Source: CAZPHI01 sp964586425 | Lineage (GTDB): Bacteria; Bacillota; Clostridia; Lachnospirales; Lachnospiraceae | NCBI GenBank assembly: GCA_964586425.1 | Contig: CAZPHI010000007.1 | Span: forward strand, 1-64,000 | Direction of reading: 5' to 3' | DNA length: 64,000 nucleotides | Shown: positions 56,022-64,000 of the stretch, piece after piece | Position numbering within the stretch: position 1 is the stretch's first letter | Layout of the letters: each line of letters opens with the position of its first letter | The notes under the pieces: model-generated | Told to the model about the DNA's origin: nothing | Database searches by the model: none | What the model saw: the letters and a program-made list of their open reading frames with translations, nothing else | Program-made: the position numbers and the translations under genes

Positions 56022-59000
56022 TTACATATCTTCATTGCTTTGTTTAAATATTGTATCGAGTGTTTTATAAAGTACCGCTGTTTCAATAGGCTTAGCTATA
56101 TGTCCATTCATTCCTGCATTCAGGGCATCCGCTACATCGCTTGAGAATGCATTGGCTGTCATTGCATATATAGGAATTGTCTTTGCATCCTTTTTATCAC
56201 TGTTTCTAATTACCTGTGTTGCCTCATATCCATCCATTACTGGCATATTAACATCCATCAGAATACAATCAAAGGTTCCCGCAGGATTTCTTTCAAATAA
56301 ATCCACTGCCTGTTTACCATCTTCTGCACATACGACCTCCAAATCTACCATCTTAAGTAAACTAACAACAACCTCCATATTCAAAGCTACATCTTCAGCA
56401 ATAAGTACCTTCTTGCCTGTATACTTATACTCTGCTGATGCATCAGTTGTCGTAATTGTCATTCCCTTACCATTCTTAATTCGCATAAGTGCATTGAATA
56501 TTGTTGATTGGAATATAGGCTTTGACATAAAATAATCAACACCAGCTTCAATACCCTTTTCTTCTATCTCATTAAGGTCATAAGCTGTTAGAATTACTAT
56601 TATTGCATCATGTCCAAATATCTGTCTTATATTCTGTGTTAGCTCAAGTCCATCCATCTCTGGCATCTTCCAATCGATTAAGCACAGCTTGTATGGATCA
56701 TTATTATCTTCAGCCTCACCAAGCATCTCTAAAGCATTTTCACCTGTTTTAGCAATATCATGCCTAACACCAATTCTATCAAGGATATCGCTGCAATATG
56801 CACATGCATCTTCATCATCATCAACTACTAGGACTTTAATATCTTTGAATTCATCATGAGTCATTACTATATTCTGTTCGCATGCACCAAATGGAATATC
56901 TGCCGTAAATGTTGTGCCGACATTCTGTTTACTTTCAACACTTATCATGCCGCCCATTTTTTCAATCAGCTTCTTAGTAATGGACATTCCAAGACCACTT
57001 CCACCATGCTTTCTTGCCGTACTAGCTGATTCCTGTTCGAATGGCTTGAATAGACGGCTAAGCATCTCTTCGCTCATACCGCATCCTGTATCTGCCACCA
57101 CAAATCTAAATTGTACCTTATTACCCGAGATACTTGCCTGTATAACAGAGAGGTCGATATTTCCACCTGATGGTGTGAATTTAATGGCATTAGATAATAG
57201 ATTCATAAGAATCTGATTAACTCTCATCTCATCACCTATAATCTGTTCTTCTGTAACGCCCTTCATATGAACATTAAAATTAATGCCTTTTTGTTCTGCC
57301 TGCTGATAGAATATTCCGGTTACTGTAGAAATTGCATGTTTGAAATCATATTGAGCACTGTCAATTTTTAGCTTTCCAGTTTCTATTGCCGACATATCAA
57401 GTACATCATTGATAATTCCCAAAAGAAGCTTTGAACTTCCATCAATCTTATTAAGGTAGTCAACCATCATCTCTTTATCATCAAGGTGACTCTTTGAGAG
57501 ACTTGTTAATCCAATAATTGCATTCATTGGAGTTCTTATCTCATGACTCATCTGAGCCAGGAATTGGCTCTTTGCATTACTTGCCTTATCAGCCATCTCA
57601 ACAGCCTCGCCAAGCTCTTTGTTCTTTCTTGACATAAGTATAAGATTCCTCTGTCTTGTAACAATTAAGACAATTGCTAATATTATGCATGCAAGAAATA
57701 ACACAATCAAACCTGTTATTGGATAACGATATTTGTAGCATAAATCCGATAATGTCATGGTATATGTCTTTGCTATCGTATTCTCAATTACTATCTCACT
57801 CTTTTCATCATCGCTCAATAATATGATAGCTTTATTAATAATTGACATCAATATCTTATTCTCAGGAAGTGCAACTGTTTTCATATCCTCTTCGAATGAA
57901 TATGCAGGATACATCTCAAGTCCCTCATACTTAGGGCTCTGCAAGCTGTTACGAACCACATAAAGATTCTGTAGCATAACATCCGCCCTGCCATCTCTTA
58001 TTGCTTCAAGACAATCTTCATTGGTTGTTCCCTGATAATAATTAAAATTAGGATATTGCTTTTTGATAACTGTCTCGCCACCTATAAAACCAGCCGGAAG
58101 TGCAACTGTAAGATTCTCTGTTGGTCCAAAACTAGTTCCATTCTTTCCTACAAAGACTACACTGCCTTCCTGAAGTGTATTACTTTGCAACAAAGTAGGG
58201 TTTAATGCTGAAAATGCTGATGCCATAACTCCAGCTACTAACTTGGCATCGGTATTAGTCAGGAAATCCATTCCAGTCTGTCCAATTCCTAAGAATGAAT
58301 ATTCAAACTGCAGTCCTGTCTTTTCAGCAATCAAATTCATCAAGTCCACTGTCATACCTGCAGCTTTGCCATCTTCATCCATATATGATAATGGCTCTCT
58401 ATTCGATAACAATCCAACCTTAATTACAGGATTATTCTTAATATATTGCGCTTCTTCTCTTGTAAGTAACAGAGATGATGTTGAATTGTCTCCATAGTAC
58501 TTTTCGTATAAATCAGCTGCAAAATATTGATTTGACGCACTAATCTGACTCATTGCCTCATCTAGCTCATCTATAAGATCAGAATTATTCTTATTAGTCA
58601 TAAAATAGAATGGGTCTGAGCCAAATCTACATACAACTTTATAATTATTATTTAGCGCAAGGCTTCCGGTTGCAACACCATCTACATCACCCTTTTGTAA
58701 AGCATCAAAGCATTCCTTTGATGTATCATAATTAATCTGCTCATATGTAAAATTATGCTTTTGTGCATACGCAGCAAACTCTTCATTCTGAAAGCTGTTT
58801 GTCAACACAGCAATCTTTATTCCGTCAAAATTATCGTAATCATTAAAATAATAATTCTGATCATCTGGCCTTACATACAGTATACTTGACTCTGAACCAA
58901 CAGAATACTTAGAAAATAGGAAATCTTGCTCACGTTCTGCAGTTTTTTGTGCATGGCAGATAAAATCAATCTTTCCTTCACGCAAATTCTGTATCTGATT

Positions 59001-59264
59001 ATCCCAGCTGTCATAATAATATTCATATGTCCAGTCTGCATATTGTGCAATTTCTTTAAGATAATCAACACCATAGCCCGAATAACTACCATTTTCATCC
59101 TTATCGATAAATTCCTCATAATCAATGTAACCAATCTTTATTACACGTTTTCCATCCTTCAATATCGCCGCATTAACATTACCTGTAACCGAGAAAACAG
59201 ATGCAAAAGTTGTTATAAACACTATAAGTCCAAGAAATAATGCCGCACATCTTTTTTTCTTCAT
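56022..59264 (-). CDS. Hybrid sensor histidine kinase with two periplasmic-type sensors
   Basis: 1080 residues. A signal peptide (1-33) is followed by two family 3 solute-binding domains (about 40-260 and 275-495), a single membrane segment (515-537), a HisKA domain with H574 in QMSHEIRTPMN, a HATPase domain (N box near 683-696, DTGCGM at 725-730, GSGLGMSI near 755) and two receiver domains with phospho-acceptors D864 and D1004. No Hpt or output domain follows. Such proteins sense amino acids or other small ligands outside the cell. The ATG at 59264 follows GAGG by about 7 nt. Confidence 0.93.
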   Translation of the reverse strand: MKKKRCAALFLGLIVFITTFASVFSVTGNVNAAILKDGKRVIKIGYIDYEEFIDKDENGSYSGYGVDYLKEIAQYADWTYEYYYDSWDNQIQNLREGKIDFICHAQKTAEREQDFLFSKYSVGSESSILYVRPDDQNYYFNDYDNFDGIKIAVLTNSFQNEEFAAYAQKHNFTYEQINYDTSKECFDALQKGDVDGVATGSLALNNNYKVVCRFGSDPFYFMTNKNNSDLIDELDEAMSQISASNQYFAADLYEKYYGDNSTSSLLLTREEAQYIKNNPVIKVGLLSNREPLSYMDEDGKAAGMTVDLMNLIAEKTGLQFEYSFLGIGQTGMDFLTNTDAKLVAGVMASAFSALNPTLLQSNTLQEGSVVFVGKNGTSFGPTENLTVALPAGFIGGETVIKKQYPNFNYYQGTTNEDCLEAIRDGRADVMLQNLYVVRNSLQSPKYEGLEMYPAYSFEEDMKTVALPENKILMSIINKAIILLSDDEKSEIVIENTIAKTYTMTLSDLCYKYRYPITGLIVLFLACIILAIVLIVTRQRNLILMSRKNKELGEAVEMADKASNAKSQFLAQMSHEIRTPMNAIIGLTSLSKSHLDDKEMMVDYLNKIDGSSKLLLGIINDVLDMSAIETGKLKIDSAQYDFKHAISTVTGIFYQQAEQKGINFNVHMKGVTEEQIIGDEMRVNQILMNLLSNAIKFTPSGGNIDLSVIQASISGNKVQFRFVVADTGCGMSEEMLSRLFKPFEQESASTARKHGGSGLGMSITKKLIEKMGGMISVESKQNVGTTFTADIPFGACEQNIVMTHDEFKDIKVLVVDDDEDACAYCSDILDRIGVRHDIAKTGENALEMLGEAEDNNDPYKLCLIDWKMPEMDGLELTQNIRQIFGHDAIIVILTAYDLNEIEEKGIEAGVDYFMSKPIFQSTIFNALMRIKNGKGMTITTTDASAEYKYTGKKVLIAEDVALNMEVVVSLLKMVDLEVVCAEDGKQAVDLFERNPAGTFDCILMDVNMPVMDGYEATQVIRNSDKKDAKTIPIYAMTANAFSSDVADALNAGMNGHIAKPIETAVLYKTLDTIFKQSNEDM

Positions 59265-59405
59265 GATAATTCCTCTTTTCCGCACTTTTATATTGCTATC
59301 CACTTTATAAAATAGTTATATACATTATAACTTTTTTTGTTTTTTAATACAACAAAACAGCAAAACAAGCTGAAAAATATGCGATATTGGACAATATACT
59401 AATAA

Positions 59406-59439
59406 TAAAAGTTGCCACCTCTTTGGTGACAACTTTTTG
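59406..59439 (-). terminator. Bidirectional terminator
   Basis: AAAAGTTGCCACC pairs with GGTGACAACTTTT (one mismatch) around a 5-base loop, with T runs on both strands. It lies 33 bp past the AraC-type gene stop and 140 bp before the kinase start. Confidence 0.85.
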
Positions 59440-59471
59440 TTATATATAAAACATTAATTATTATTGCTTTA

Positions 59472-60365
59472 TTACTTCTCTTTTACCGGTATCCATATTG
59501 CACTCTTGTAATTAGCATCCTTAGTATCACCAGCCGAACTATACCACTCAATATTAGCATTCATTGCTATTTCGTACTCCTGATTTTCTGGAAGCCACTC
59601 TTTGAAGATTTTAGTATTAACAGATTGCAGCGCAGTCGGCATTGGACCTACACAATTGAACTTAGCCCACTTAAGATCCGGAAATCTATATACAGTCATT
59701 CCTTCTGGAACTTTGCCACCTCTATATGGTCCGCCTACAATATATCTGAAAGTACTCTTATCCTCACAGTCGACAATGCTAGCTCCAAATTCGCCAATAC
59801 AATTATCTCTAATTGCCTGCTCCATCTCAGTCTCTGGTTTTTCCTTTGACAACAAATCTTTGATATGTGTTTGGAATACTTCGCCCCAGAACTTTGGTAT
59901 CTCTTCATAGGCATTCGAAAACGAGAATATCTTCTCAAAACCTATTATCTCAAATTCTTTCATTTCCTCTACTGCATAATCCATATCATTTCCTCCTAGT
60001 ATTGAAATTGTCACTTTAAGAGGGAGAAAAGTCTTGATATTGCTCGCATCCTTAGACAACTGCTGCGGTGTAACACCATGGAACCTTTTAAATGCTTTCG
60101 TAAAACTCTCAGGCGTGTCATACCCATACTTGTATGCAACATCAATCACCTTTTCGTTCTTAGCATTAATATCAAGAGCCGCCAAGTACAATCGTCTATT
60201 TCTGATATACTCACCTATGGTATAGCCCGTCATTACATGGAATCCTTTTTGAAGGTAATACGACGATATATTCACCTCATCTGCGATATCATCAGCGCTA
60301 ATATTATCAAGCAGATGCTTCTCCACATAACTTATTGTCTGTTTTATGCTGCTAAGCCACTCCAT
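59472..60365 (-). CDS. AraC family regulator with GyrI-like ligand domain
   Basis: 297 residues. Residues 5-105 hold two HTH motifs of the AraC type (ISADDIADEVNISSYYLQKGF and YDTPESFTKAFKRFHGVTP). Residues 130-297 are a GyrI-like small-molecule binding domain (EMKEFEIIGFEKIFSFS, YRFPDLKWAKFNCVGPMP). This pairing is common in regulators of multidrug or stress responses. Its target is not obvious from the neighbours. Confidence 0.92.
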   Translation of the reverse strand: MEWLSSIKQTISYVEKHLLDNISADDIADEVNISSYYLQKGFHVMTGYTIGEYIRNRRLYLAALDINAKNEKVIDVAYKYGYDTPESFTKAFKRFHGVTPQQLSKDASNIKTFLPLKVTISILGGNDMDYAVEEMKEFEIIGFEKIFSFSNAYEEIPKFWGEVFQTHIKDLLSKEKPETEMEQAIRDNCIGEFGASIVDCEDKSTFRYIVGGPYRGGKVPEGMTVYRFPDLKWAKFNCVGPMPTALQSVNTKIFKEWLPENQEYEIAMNANIEWYSSAGDTKDANYKSAIWIPVKEK

Positions 60366-60446
60366 ACCGTCATCCTTTCATCTCTTGAATGTATAGTAGC
60401 ATCTCCGACGGAATAAATCCTATCATTTTGTGCTTTGATTTGTCCA

Positions 60447-60659
60447 TCAGTAGATTTTCTCAATCTCACCCTCAATACCATACTTTTTCTTAAATGCTTT
60501 CAAATCCGCATCGCTGTTAACCAACATATCTTCGGTGAACTTTCCTGTCTGATTGTCCTTAAATCCAGCAACTGTCTCTCCCGTGCATATGCTGCTTCTC
60601 AGTACCGGTGTCTTTTGTGATGAATCATATGAATAGATTTTATTCTTTTTTGAGAACAA
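60447..60659 (-). CDS. Small conserved protein, unknown function
   Basis: 70 residues beginning at a TTG (60659) with AGGAG 8 nt upstream. The sequence ICTGETVAGFKDNQTGKFTEDM and the C-terminal KKYGIEGEIEKIY give it a compact alpha/beta look. I recall similar small proteins, sometimes called aspartate dehydrogenase, in Lachnospiraceae, but the enzyme name is not supported by its size. It lies between two minus-strand genes, each with its own spacing. Confidence 0.65.
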   Translation of the reverse strand: MFSKKNKIYSYDSSQKTPVLRSSICTGETVAGFKDNQTGKFTEDMLVNSDADLKAFKKKYGIEGEIEKIY

Positions 60660-60758
60660 TATATCATCTCCTATAGGATTAATTTGCTTAAATATTATAT
60701 TGATAATAATGCAGTTTTAGAATATAAAAGCTCGAAAATATTATGAGTACTCTGTACG

Positions 60759-61904
60759 TTATTGTCCTCGTCTGGCGATTCCTTTCTTTGTATAATACTT
60801 GTCTTTTTCTTTATACATCATACTATCTACACGCATCATTGCCTCGCTTATTGGCTCATTCATATGTATCTCTGCATATCCTACTGCTATGGCTGCCTCA
60901 AATGGATATTCATTGCTTCCCTTTTGACAGGCTTCGTCTATTCTTGAAATCTCTGTCTCAACCAAATCTATTGGTGTATCTATGTAAATAGCTACAAACT
61001 CATCTCCGCCAACTCGATAAATCCTATATGCATGAGTCATTGAACTTATCATGGCATCCGCACATACCTTAATCAAAGCGTCACCCGCCATATGTCCATA
61101 ATTGTCATTAACGGTCTTCAATCCATTAATATCCGCAAGTACATATATCAGCTCAGCATTCTCCTTCTTATGATTAAAATTCTTTTCTATATCATAATCA
61201 TAGCAATTTCTATTCCACATCTGCGTATCAGCATCAATAAATGCTCTGCTTTTAAACTTGCCAATCGGATTCTCTATTGCAAAGAATACACCTACTGTAG
61301 TGATAGTCAACGCACATCCTGTGAAAAGGAATTCTGGAATAACAATCTGCAATCCCATAAATACAAGTGTTATAATCGACAATGGTATTAGCAGCCATAC
61401 TGTATTATAATTGATTTTTTTCCTATATTTTATTATAAGAGCGTCTGAGAAAAGCATTAATACAAAGCCCAGTGCATAACACAGTGTAGGGCCTAAGCCA
61501 GCGCTGTATTTTGTTCCATTCCCCTGCAGATATTCTATAGGTGAAAACATCATAACCATAATACATACTATAGAAATAAAATAACCTATAGCCAGAAAAA
61601 TCTTAAAATCTTTTTTCGGCATAATCAACGAAAGGGCATATTCAAAATATTTTAAACTAAACATTAATGCAAATACAAAGAAAATAATGTGAAAAATATT
61701 ATTCAAAATAACAGGAAATCCACTCACGTTGACTGTTATCTCTGTAACAAGTCCCATTAAGGTATGCCCCAGACTCGTAAAGGCAAATCCATTAAAATAA
61801 TCTTTGCCATCTCTGTATCGCGAACATACTGTATTATATATAATAAAAAATATCAGTATGAAAATTGCAATTATTTCAGATCTTATAATTAATAATAAAT
61901 TCAT
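60759..61904 (-). CDS. Membrane diguanylate cyclase (GGDEF)
   Basis: 381 residues. Six hydrophobic segments (about 5-22, 45-65, 68-88, 100-120, 135-155 and 165-190) form the sensor part, followed by a GGDEF domain (about 225-375) with the intact active-site motif VGGDEFVAIY and the DINGLKTVNDNYGH loop. No EAL domain is present, so it would make cyclic di-GMP. AGGAG lies 10 nt before the ATG. Bases 61905-62022 hold coding-like sequence in one frame, possibly a gene remnant. Confidence 0.92.
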   Translation of the reverse strand: MNLLLIIRSEIIAIFILIFFIIYNTVCSRYRDGKDYFNGFAFTSLGHTLMGLVTEITVNVSGFPVILNNIFHIIFFVFALMFSLKYFEYALSLIMPKKDFKIFLAIGYFISIVCIMVMMFSPIEYLQGNGTKYSAGLGPTLCYALGFVLMLFSDALIIKYRKKINYNTVWLLIPLSIITLVFMGLQIVIPEFLFTGCALTITTVGVFFAIENPIGKFKSRAFIDADTQMWNRNCYDYDIEKNFNHKKENAELIYVLADINGLKTVNDNYGHMAGDALIKVCADAMISSMTHAYRIYRVGGDEFVAIYIDTPIDLVETEISRIDEACQKGSNEYPFEAAIAVGYAEIHMNEPISEAMMRVDSMMYKEKDKYYTKKGIARRGQ

Positions 61905-62022
61905 ATTCTACCTTTTCTCCTTTGTTAGGCATACAATTATAAGATATTATATCATCAATACACTCATTTAACCAGCTTATATCAGATAAATTATCCTTTT
62001 CAGATATCTTTTTAATTATACG

Positions 62023-62079
62023 AAAAAAACACCCCAGAAAAATCTGGGGTGTAATAAACATTCTGATAAAAGATTATCT
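62023..62079 (-). repeat. 57-bp direct repeat, copy A, with terminator
   Basis: Identical in 56 of 57 positions to copy B at 62974-63030. On the minus strand it contains the perfect terminator CACCCCAGA-TTTT-TCTGGGGTG followed by TTTTTTT (62023-62051), and 28 bp more of shared sequence. Copy A then continues TGCATACCTG, which is found 62 bp further on behind copy B, so a longer repeat with an internal deletion is likely. It terminates the ygiT unit. Confidence 0.9.
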
Positions 62080-62135
62080 TGCATACCTGCTAGTTAGCCT
62101 ACAAATCGCATCACTTCTCACGCCAGCCCTATTTT

Positions 62136-62366
62136 CTATGCTGCCGTTTGATAATCCATAATAAATATCTTGCTAGAAATCTTCTCCACTTTATCTAAAA
62201 TGTTATCAATTTTTTCCATGACAGATGCCGGGAAAAATTCTTCTCCACATTGTTCACATTTTTTGCATGGAACATGCTCAATAATAACATAACAATTATT
62301 TAATTGTGCAAAATAAGTTGCTGTCGAATCAATCATAGCATCAGCTTTACAACTCATACATTTCAT
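62136..62366 (-). CDS. YgiT-type zinc finger protein (MqsA-like antitoxin)
   Basis: 76 residues with two CxxC pairs, MKCMSCK near the start and CKKCEQCGEEFF near residue 43, forming a zinc-binding domain as in the N-terminal half of MqsA. The DNA-binding half of MqsA is absent; a short helical tail follows. The ATG at 62366 has GGAG 8 nt upstream and lies 6 bp past the stop region of the DUF4258 gene, so the two are cotranscribed in toxin-antitoxin order. Confidence 0.85.
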   Translation of the reverse strand: MKCMSCKADAMIDSTATYFAQLNNCYVIIEHVPCKKCEQCGEEFFPASVMEKIDNILDKVEKISSKIFIMDYQTAA

Positions 62367-62371
62367 ACTTG

Positions 62372-62683
62372 TCACTCCTTCCTTGTTTTTAAATCAACTC
62401 CCCATTTTTCCAAATCTGGAATATATGCAGTAATAATTCTTGACCCTGTTCCCTCATCACTCATCACAATGTGAATCGGTCTCTTATCACATGTACAGCC
62501 TAATATCAGACAACTTGGAAATGGATAGTCTTCTGGATACTGCTCAATAATTTCTCCTGTCAACACGCCTTCTCGTATGTCTTTCATTCTTATATTACGC
62601 TGACGAAATCGTTCCGATGCATGATTGGTTATCAACACGGTGTCTTCTTCAAAGAATTTCCTTAATCTACCTATTTCTATCAT
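62372..62683 (-). CDS. DUF4258 protein (putative RelE/MqsR-type toxin)
   Basis: 103 residues with the DUF4258 pattern: ITNHASERFRQRNI near residue 18, VLTGEIIEQYPEDYPFPSCLILG and the C-terminal IHIVMSDEG...ITAYIPDLEKW. The small size and the YgiT partner directly downstream point to a type II toxin whose fold resembles RelE-family ribonucleases; activity is inferred. A GGTGGTGGTG site lies before the ATG. Bases 62684-62973 upstream hold no further gene. Confidence 0.82.
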   Translation of the reverse strand: MIEIGRLRKFFEEDTVLITNHASERFRQRNIRMKDIREGVLTGEIIEQYPEDYPFPSCLILGCTCDKRPIHIVMSDEGTGSRIITAYIPDLEKWGVDLKTRKE

Positions 62684-62973
62684 TACACCACCACCTTTTT
62701 ATCTGGTTCGAATTGTTCTGGGTAACAACTGCTTCCTTCATAACCACATACACCCATTCCAGCAGAATTGCATATTTCAAATATATAATCCATTTCATTA
62801 TATTTTTCTCTACATATAAAGCAAATATTCTGTAGCATATTATTTCGTGATAAAATTATAATATTTTTAGAGGATCATAATAAATAATCCGAATAATGTT
62901 TTTATGTATATATAGTCTGCCAGAACCATATATGGTATTTTCTTATCTAAGCTAAGTATACCATCTTTTCCAT

Positions 62974-63030
62974 AAAAAAACACCCCAGAAAAATCTGAGG
63001 TGTAATAAACATTCTGATAAAAGATTATCT
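62974..63030 (-). repeat. 57-bp direct repeat, copy B
   Basis: Copy of the 62023-62079 repeat, one substitution in the hairpin (TCTGAGGTG in place of TCTGGGGTG). It lies about 290 bp upstream of the DUF4258 gene, so the toxin-antitoxin pair is framed by direct repeats 951 bp apart. Directly beyond it, 63028-63080, is a segment that is about 70% alike to 63938-63990. Confidence 0.88.
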
Positions 63031-63202
63031 CTTTGAGAACTGTTTGATGTCCTGAAAAGCCTGTAATTGCAAGGTTTTTAGTCCCTATTGTTGCATACCT
63101 GTTTATTACCCAAGGAGTGCTAATACTGTCCTTCTTATAAACTTTATATACTCCCCTAAAAGTCCATATCTAAAGTTTAGAAGTTTCAAACCATCCTAAA
63201 GT

Positions 63203-63349
63203 TTATTTCTTATGTTTTTTTTTGCCTATATATAGCGTTTCATCAGTTATACAAGATATAGCATCAATAGTACTAATACCCATATTATCATTATTATTTT
63301 CATCAATCAAATAATAACCTATCATAATCAAAAACCAAATCTTTTTCAT
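63203..63349 (-). CDS. Small ORF, 48 residues
   Basis: MKKIWFLIMIGYYLIDENN begins a short hydrophobic N-terminus followed by a polar tail ending IGKKKHKK. No ribosome site stands out upstream and no family is recognised; the ORF may be chance. It is listed because the N-terminus looks like a secretion or membrane signal and the gap is otherwise empty. Confidence 0.25.
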   Translation of the reverse strand: MKKIWFLIMIGYYLIDENNNDNMGISTIDAISCITDETLYIGKKKHKK

Positions 63350-63370
63350 AATCTTATGTGAAAAACATTA

Positions 63371-63757
63371 TTACTCAAAATCTTCAAACAAAAAGCGATA
63401 CACCACTTTTTTGCCTTCATAATTAATCAGTTCAATTTTTATATATTCCTCAGTGCATTCAATATTATAATTTTCAGCTGACAATTTCTCTCCTTGATTC
63501 CTAATTCTTGTTTTAAAAGAAAGCATATGATCCTTATTAATATGGTCAATAATAGAGATTTCGACTTGAGTTGGACCATCAAACATTGTATCACCTACCT
63601 CTTTACCAACAATCACATAATCTCCATCATTAAAACTCTCCCTAAACCACTCTTGGTATGAATAATTAAAAAAATAATGAATTGCAGTGTATGCACCAGT
63701 AATCAATACCAAAAAAATCAAAACAACAATAATACTTATATAAACTTTTTTATTCAC
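63371..63757 (-). CDS. Single-pass membrane protein, unknown function
   Basis: 128 residues from a GTG start at 63757 with GGAG 5 nt upstream. One hydrophobic segment (about 6-26, with VYISIIVVLIFLVLITGAY) is followed by an extracytoplasmic domain rich in strands (VEISIIDHINKDHMLSFKTRI and KIELINYEGKKVVYRFLFEDF). The start overlaps an upstream frame by 8 bp. No relatives recognised. Confidence 0.75.
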   Translation of the reverse strand: MNKKVYISIIVVLIFLVLITGAYTAIHYFFNYSYQEWFRESFNDGDYVIVGKEVGDTMFDGPTQVEISIIDHINKDHMLSFKTRIRNQGEKLSAENYNIECTEEYIKIELINYEGKKVVYRFLFEDFE

Positions 63758-63953
63758 TTTTTCTCCTCTCTAACACAAACTCTGCGAACGCATCACGCGC
63801 TGCCTTAGATTGATTTGTGTGGAAGTCATAATTAAACAGTGGCCATTGAATTACACCCATGTACTTATTTTTTGTATAAATATATATTGTACTTTTTACT
63901 TTTGCTTCGCTCCAATTATTAGTGAACTCAGTATATCTCTCTTTGGTAACCGT
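63750..63953 (-). pseudogene. Gene remnant, 3' part
   Basis: An open frame of 67 codons without a good start ends at TAA 63750-63752, 8 bp into the next gene. Its last 36 residues from an internal ATG (63860) read MGVIQWPLFNYDF... and ...AFAEFVLERRKSE, which looks coding. Other frames of the same stretch are open only briefly. The upstream part lies at or beyond the window edge, so it may also be the 3' end of an intact gene with a sequence error. Confidence 0.35.
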
Positions 63954-64000
63954 TTAAGAGCTTGAAAAGCCCGTAAATATAAGCTTTGTAATAATCAATG

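Noticed and set aside
61876..62061. Intact small gene upstream of the diguanylate cyclase
   Set aside because: The frame overlaps the repeat hairpin and the ribosome site of the next gene; at most a remnant of coding sequence.
62136..62683. Part of a complete mobile element
   Set aside because: No transposase, integrase or inverted ends are visible; only the direct repeats suggest movement.

Overview
The window (about 36% G+C by eye) reads like a chromosome segment of a low-G+C Clostridia, most likely a Lachnospiraceae gut bacterium. Reasons: strong GGAGG ribosome binding sites almost everywhere, a Clostridia-type threonine operon (ACT protein, hom, apgM, lysC), a long-form hibernation factor next to secA and prfB, a DUF4190 protein, DUF4214 repeats, and no mobile-element genes that I could identify. 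Species cannot be fixed from the sequence. Most genes lie on the minus strand.

Layout. 1-11.6 kb: end of a tRNA-Ser(UGA), ispD, tsaD, RNase Z, the rimI/tsaB/tsaE cluster (tRNA t6A synthesis), tex, and the thiamine salvage pair thiW-thiM behind a TPP-type riboswitch and terminator. 11.6-14.1 kb: one decayed gene for a secreted M6-like protease with DUF4214 repeats. 14.4-31.2 kb: DUF4190 protein, GtrII-type membrane glycosyltransferase, Fic protein, threonine operon, cysK with a CymR-like operator, malQ, cheW, prfB with its programmed frameshift, secA, hpf. 31.3-31.7 kb: AT-rich stretch with a cluster of DnaA-box-like sites. 31.7-37.4 kb: SDR reductase, two CDF metal transporters, a serine hydrolase, a CgeB-like glycosyltransferase. 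37.4-42.6 kb: a short Hsp70 plus a very large J-like/TPR gene broken by one stop and one frameshift, then folA. 42.7-50.1 kb: AgcS symporter, a GC-rich tandem repeat region with a small ORF, a free EF-Tu domain-2 protein, MATE pump, amidase lipoprotein, split chromate transporter, OAH sulfhydrylase. 50.2-53.7 kb: an acyltransferase, a GT8 enzyme and a GT8-acyltransferase fusion, probably a glycolipid cluster. 53.8-61.9 kb: membrane flavodoxin/TetR/DNA glycosylase operon with nested palindromic operators, a 1080-residue hybrid sensor kinase, AraC regulator, small conserved protein, diguanylate cyclase. 62-64 kb: a YgiT/DUF4258 toxin-antitoxin-like pair between 57-bp direct repeats, then remnants and small unknown genes.

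The best leads are the Hsp70 plus J/TPR chaperone locus, the GT8-PlsC fusion cluster, the TPP-like riboswitch with an abnormal second arm, three long inverted repeats that each sit between divergent genes, and the operator-in-promoter arrangement of the flavodoxin operon. I did not find a CRISPR array, a prophage, a complete transposon or an obviously new defence system.
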